Source: Thaumasiovibrio sp047250365 (GTDB taxonomy: Bacteria; Pseudomonadota; Gammaproteobacteria; Enterobacterales; Vibrionaceae). From it: a stretch of 64,000 nt of DNA. The position numbers and the translations under genes were made by a program. Under the pieces are notes generated by a model, which saw nothing but the letters and a program-made list of their open reading frames with translations, was not told the DNA's origin and ran no database searches. The stretch covers positions 1 through 64,000 of the forward strand of contig NZ_JBLBVL010000005.1 in assembly GCF_047250365.1 (NCBI RefSeq), read 5' to 3'. This document shows positions 61,171 to 64,000 of the stretch, piece after piece (the stretch's first letter is position 1; every line of letters begins with the position of its first letter).

Positions 61171-62323
61171 GGCTGCCTCCCATCAACGCTTCAAAGGCTA
61201 TTCCATCTTGGCGAGAGGCATTTGCCACATACGGCGCATAGACATCGAATAGCAATTTTGTGTCGCTATGGCCGAGCATATGAGAAATGTACAAGGGGTT
61301 TTCATGGGCGCTAATATGCAGCACGGCTGAGGTATGTCGGGTTTCATACGCGCGTCGCGGCTTTAGTCCTGCCTTTTTAAGCATCGGATGCCAAACGTGC
61401 TTACTGATGTATTGGGTACTCAGCCCATTGCCTGTACTTGAAGGAAAAACAAATGGGCTATCGGTTCTTTTTGCCCATTGGCGTTGCAGTAATGCATACA
61501 ACATGTCATTCATCTTCAGTTCACGACGCGATTTAGGCGTCTTCACATCACACACTTCCCCGTTGACAAAGTTTTGCCGAATACGGATCAGTCGATAGTC
61601 AAAATCGATGTGCTCCCAATGCAAACCATGCACTTCACAGCTACGCATCCCCGTTAAAAACCGCAACAAAAAATAATCTTTCCACTCGTCATCGCAATGG
61701 GTGAGAAAACGGTCGACCTCTTCTTTGGTCATTGGCTGTGATTCAGCTTTTTCTTCTTTTAAAGAGCGATAACGTCGCAGTGGGTAATCAAATTTATATT
61801 CTTCAGCCGCCAAACTGATAATAGCGACAAGTGGCCACAACAGATTATTGATGCGCCGATTGGAGAGTTTTCTTTCGCCGTTGGGTTTGCGTTGTGCTTG
61901 CAGTGATTGGCGGAAATATTCCACTTGAGACAGCGAAACCTCTGAGACCAGTGTATTGCCAAAGTGCGGGATCAAATAACGCTCGAGGTTATTCCATACC
62001 ACCCCTTGGTAACTGCTTTTCCATGCGCCTTTTTTGCGCTCGAACCACGTGTTGGCGAACGTATCAAAAAACGGGTACAAACGATCAGGCTCTTTGGCGC
62101 GTTGTAGCGCTTCGAACTGCGCGACTTTCTTGCTATGCGGGAAGTAATCACGGTATTGAAAGGTGCCCAAATCAATTTCGGCATTCATCTTTTTCAGTGT
62201 TGCTTTGGCACTGGCCAAGTTTTTCGGGGTGGCGAGGGTTTTCGTGCCTTCACGAAAACGACGGCCATAGAGATGTAAATCAAACTGAAGTCGCCCATTG
62301 GGGCGCACGCGAAGTTGAGCCAT
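61160..62323 (-). CDS. Tyrosine recombinase (integrase) with Arm-type N-terminus
   Basis: Site-specific recombinase of 387 residues. The N-terminal RVRPNGRLQFDLHLYGRRFREG is the Arm DNA-binding (DUF3596) type; a SAM-like core-binding domain follows near residues 70-170. The catalytic set is complete: Arg in FLTGMRSCEVHGLHWEHID near residue 210, Lys in VKTPKSRREL, HxxR as YETRHTSAVLH near residue 325, His in MLGHSDTKLL, and the nucleophilic Tyr in LFDVYAPY near residue 364. I start at MAQLRVRP, which has GGAGG six bases upstream; a start 15 bases further up is possible. It marks an integrated element. Confidence 0.93.
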   Translation of the reverse strand: MAQLRVRPNGRLQFDLHLYGRRFREGTKTLATPKNLASAKATLKKMNAEIDLGTFQYRDYFPHSKKVAQFEALQRAKEPDRLYPFFDTFANTWFERKKGAWKSSYQGVVWNNLERYLIPHFGNTLVSEVSLSQVEYFRQSLQAQRKPNGERKLSNRRINNLLWPLVAIISLAAEEYKFDYPLRRYRSLKEEKAESQPMTKEEVDRFLTHCDDEWKDYFLLRFLTGMRSCEVHGLHWEHIDFDYRLIRIRQNFVNGEVCDVKTPKSRRELKMNDMLYALLQRQWAKRTDSPFVFPSSTGNGLSTQYISKHVWHPMLKKAGLKPRRAYETRHTSAVLHISAHENPLYISHMLGHSDTKLLFDVYAPYVANASRQDGIAFEALMGGSHED

Positions 62324-62587
62324 GATAGCCTCCATCAAATAGATCTGTCCCTATCCGATGGAATTCGCTAGAATCGAGCCATCGGCTGGGGTTGGTTTAA
62401 ACGTCCTCGCAGCCGGTACGGGGTAGGGAGGTTGCCGCCTTCCTATCCCAACTGCTTGTCTATTTTCCAATAAGTGGATATTTCCGCCTATTGGTTATAA
62501 TTACACCATTTACTATATCCTATGCTGTTTTTTTGTCCAGTACTTGTGTGTATTTTTCTGCGCCGTTATCTTCGTAGTACTTCGCGT
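62324..62587 (-). promoter_or_regulatory. Integrase upstream region with inverted repeats
   Basis: 264 bases without a gene between the unknown 446-residue gene and the integrase. They hold an imperfect inverted repeat near 62424-62451 (GGGTAGGGAGG against CCTTCCTATCCC) and CCAATA/TATTGG at 62467-62472 and 62489-62494, enclosing GGATATTTCC. A region like this usually contains the integrase promoter and arm-type sites or the attachment site; I cannot define the core. Confidence 0.45.
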
Positions 62588-63928
62588 TTAAAACATCGAC
62601 TCAAAATCCAAGCTGTGGTTTTCTCCTGTTTTTTTCTGTTTAACCAATCCGGTATCTTTGTGGTAATCCTCTAGCATGCGGTTGAGCTCTCGGATTTTTT
62701 GCGTATTTTTAATCAGTTCGACAGAGAGGGATTGCGCCGGGATATGCTTTTTCGCCTCGTCAAAGAACCCCATATACGTTTCGAGGCGGTTGTTTTTATA
62801 GATGCTGACTTTCATCTTTTTCATTTCGGTGATATTGGGGATTTTCAGATCGATAAACGATTTTAAATGAAACTGCACAATAAGCTGCTCGTTGCTTTTC
62901 ATGGCTAAGTTAGACACCAAAATAGGTTTGGTATGGGTCTCATTTTCAACGTTTGCCACTAAGAACGAGTCCTCGTTTTGAATCACAAAATACGCAATGT
63001 CTTGAGAACGAACATCAAGGTAATTACGCAAAGTTCGAACTTCATTCTTGAACGGATAGATGTTGACAGTAAAAGTGGAAAGGACGTTAAGCGAATTGGC
63101 CACTTTTTGTTTAAACTCATTAAGCCCCTTGAGAGACAGTGCTGAGCATTGCTCTGAGGTTTTGATGATAAGCCGATCGTTTTCTTGACGGAGCTGGATG
63201 TCTTTATCTGTGGTGTTCCTGATAACGTGGCTAAGCAAATCGACACCTGACTCAGAGGAAATGAACGAATGCCCGAGTTCGATTTTAAGATTTGTCTTGC
63301 TGGTGTCGATTTGATTGTCGCGCATGATTTTGAGTTCTTTCGTTTCTGGATTAAACTCAATCATTTGGAAGGGTAAATGCGGTTCTATCTCATGGATAAG
63401 ATTTTGACAGGTTGATTTGGTGACCTTTTGATAGTCACGCTGAGTGTCTGAATCAATAAAATGCATGTGCGCGTCAAGAGGGTCATGCGTCTTAATTTGA
63501 CGGCGACAAGCACGAGCTAATATGGCATTGGTATCGTCTTGCTCATCAAGAAGAGAGACCGCTTTGGTATCGTAGATAACGATAGAGTGATTGGAGTCCT
63601 TCAAATGACCGTCAATGTGGAGTGTGATAAATTCGTCATTTGTAAGCCATTGGAGGTCGATAGCCGCTCGAAGCCAGTTTTCAAACACATCACCCGACAG
63701 TGAGAATGATCGTAGGGTCTTGCGCGTTTTGATGTCGTCACTTAAATCGAGTGCGACAAAGGAGTATTCAGGCGCATGCCCCCCAACCACTTTGCATTGG
63801 TTGTTATTAAAATCAAAACAAAAGCTCGCGCAAAAATCACTGCTCTTGTTGATGAGTTGGGCTTGAATGCGCTTTAAGCTTTCGACAGCACTTCTGTTTA
63901 TATGTAATTCGACGGATTTCTTCTTCAT
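62588..63928 (-). CDS. Unrecognised 446-residue protein of the island
   Basis: Soluble protein with no membrane segment or signal peptide; alternating strands and helices, charged. Not recognised. Repeated stretches have the strand-helix pattern of sliding-clamp-like domains: TLRSFSLSGDVFENWLRAA (near 73), LKGLNEFKQKVANSLNVL (near 271) and LIVQFHLKSFIDLKI (near 350) followed by strands MKKMKVSIYKNNRLETYMGF. This is only a visual resemblance. The C-terminus ends in a basic linker and DFESMF, which could be a short interaction tail. It lies upstream of the integrase on the same strand, and 72 bases before the window edge show no other gene start. Confidence 0.7.
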   Translation of the reverse strand: MKKKSVELHINRSAVESLKRIQAQLINKSSDFCASFCFDFNNNQCKVVGGHAPEYSFVALDLSDDIKTRKTLRSFSLSGDVFENWLRAAIDLQWLTNDEFITLHIDGHLKDSNHSIVIYDTKAVSLLDEQDDTNAILARACRRQIKTHDPLDAHMHFIDSDTQRDYQKVTKSTCQNLIHEIEPHLPFQMIEFNPETKELKIMRDNQIDTSKTNLKIELGHSFISSESGVDLLSHVIRNTTDKDIQLRQENDRLIIKTSEQCSALSLKGLNEFKQKVANSLNVLSTFTVNIYPFKNEVRTLRNYLDVRSQDIAYFVIQNEDSFLVANVENETHTKPILVSNLAMKSNEQLIVQFHLKSFIDLKIPNITEMKKMKVSIYKNNRLETYMGFFDEAKKHIPAQSLSVELIKNTQKIRELNRMLEDYHKDTGLVKQKKTGENHSLDFESMF

Positions 63929-64000
63929 TCAGATTCCTTTCTCGGTTGATGACGTAGTCAGAGACACTGAGCGGAGTTTGGTTACTCCATGTCATTCTAG

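Overview
The window is chromosomal DNA from a gammaproteobacterium, almost certainly a member of the Vibrionaceae. The evidence is the gene order leuS / lnt-corC-ybeY-ybeZ-miaB / ubiF / Leu-Gln-Met tRNAs / ychF-pth-prs / ispE-lolB / hemA-prfA-prmC-sirB2-sirB1-kdsA, a chloride-dependent-type 5'-nucleotidase lipoprotein like Vibrio NutA, and a JUMPstart-controlled wza-wzb-wzc capsule locus. A Salinivibrio- or Grimontia-like genus is my guess only; I could not search a database.

Layout. 1-11.2 kb: housekeeping block for translation and envelope (LeuRS, lipoprotein N-acyltransferase, CorC, YbeY, YbeZ, MiaB, UbiF-type hydroxylase). 11.2-13.0 kb: a minus-strand operon of 13 tRNA genes (6 Leu-TAG, 4 Gln-TTG, 3 Met-CAT) with a textbook stringent promoter and an internal tandem duplication. 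13.3-23.0 kb: ychF, pth, prs, ispE, lolB on the minus strand, then divergent hemA-prfA-prmC-sirB2-sirB1-kdsA. 23.1-28.7 kb: an amino-acid-type chemoreceptor, an NhaC-type antiporter and a NutA-like 5'-nucleotidase. 29-30 kb: YbaK and an SmrA-like nuclease. 30.2-30.9 kb: a tRNA-Pro(TGG) array with two intact and three broken copies. 30.9-41.4 kb: M16 protease, SixA, a lipoprotein plus YjbH-like exopolysaccharide pair with a long structured leader, AroC, PrmB, SmrB and a small lipoprotein.

41.4-58.6 kb is a Wzy-type capsule or exopolysaccharide locus. An 820-base leader carries a JUMPstart/ops element (RfaH recruitment) and a striking nested inverted repeat. Wza, Wzb and Wzc give export and tyrosine-kinase control. 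Two decayed transposase genes (ISAs1-type and IS30-type) mark the boundary to a visibly AT-rich, strain-variable cassette: flippase, three GT2 glycosyltransferases, a polymerase-like protein and two acyltransferases. The sugar-nucleotide genes follow: a nucleotide-sugar epimerase, ugd and galU, then wecA behind a near-perfect CRP site. Together these can start a repeat unit on undecaprenyl phosphate (WecA), build it with uronic acids, decorate it with acyl groups, flip, polymerise and export it.

58.7-60.4 kb holds a tandem pair of paralogous secreted proteins (one with a signal peptide, one a lipoprotein) that I do not recognise. 60.5-64 kb looks like one end of an integrated element: a tyrosine recombinase with an Arm DNA-binding N-terminus, a translationally coupled unknown gene, and a 446-residue unknown protein. 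The element continues past the window. The most novel items are the paralogous pair, the unknown 446-residue protein, the tRNA-Pro-derived repeat array, and the two structured leaders (34.3-34.6 kb and 41.8 kb).
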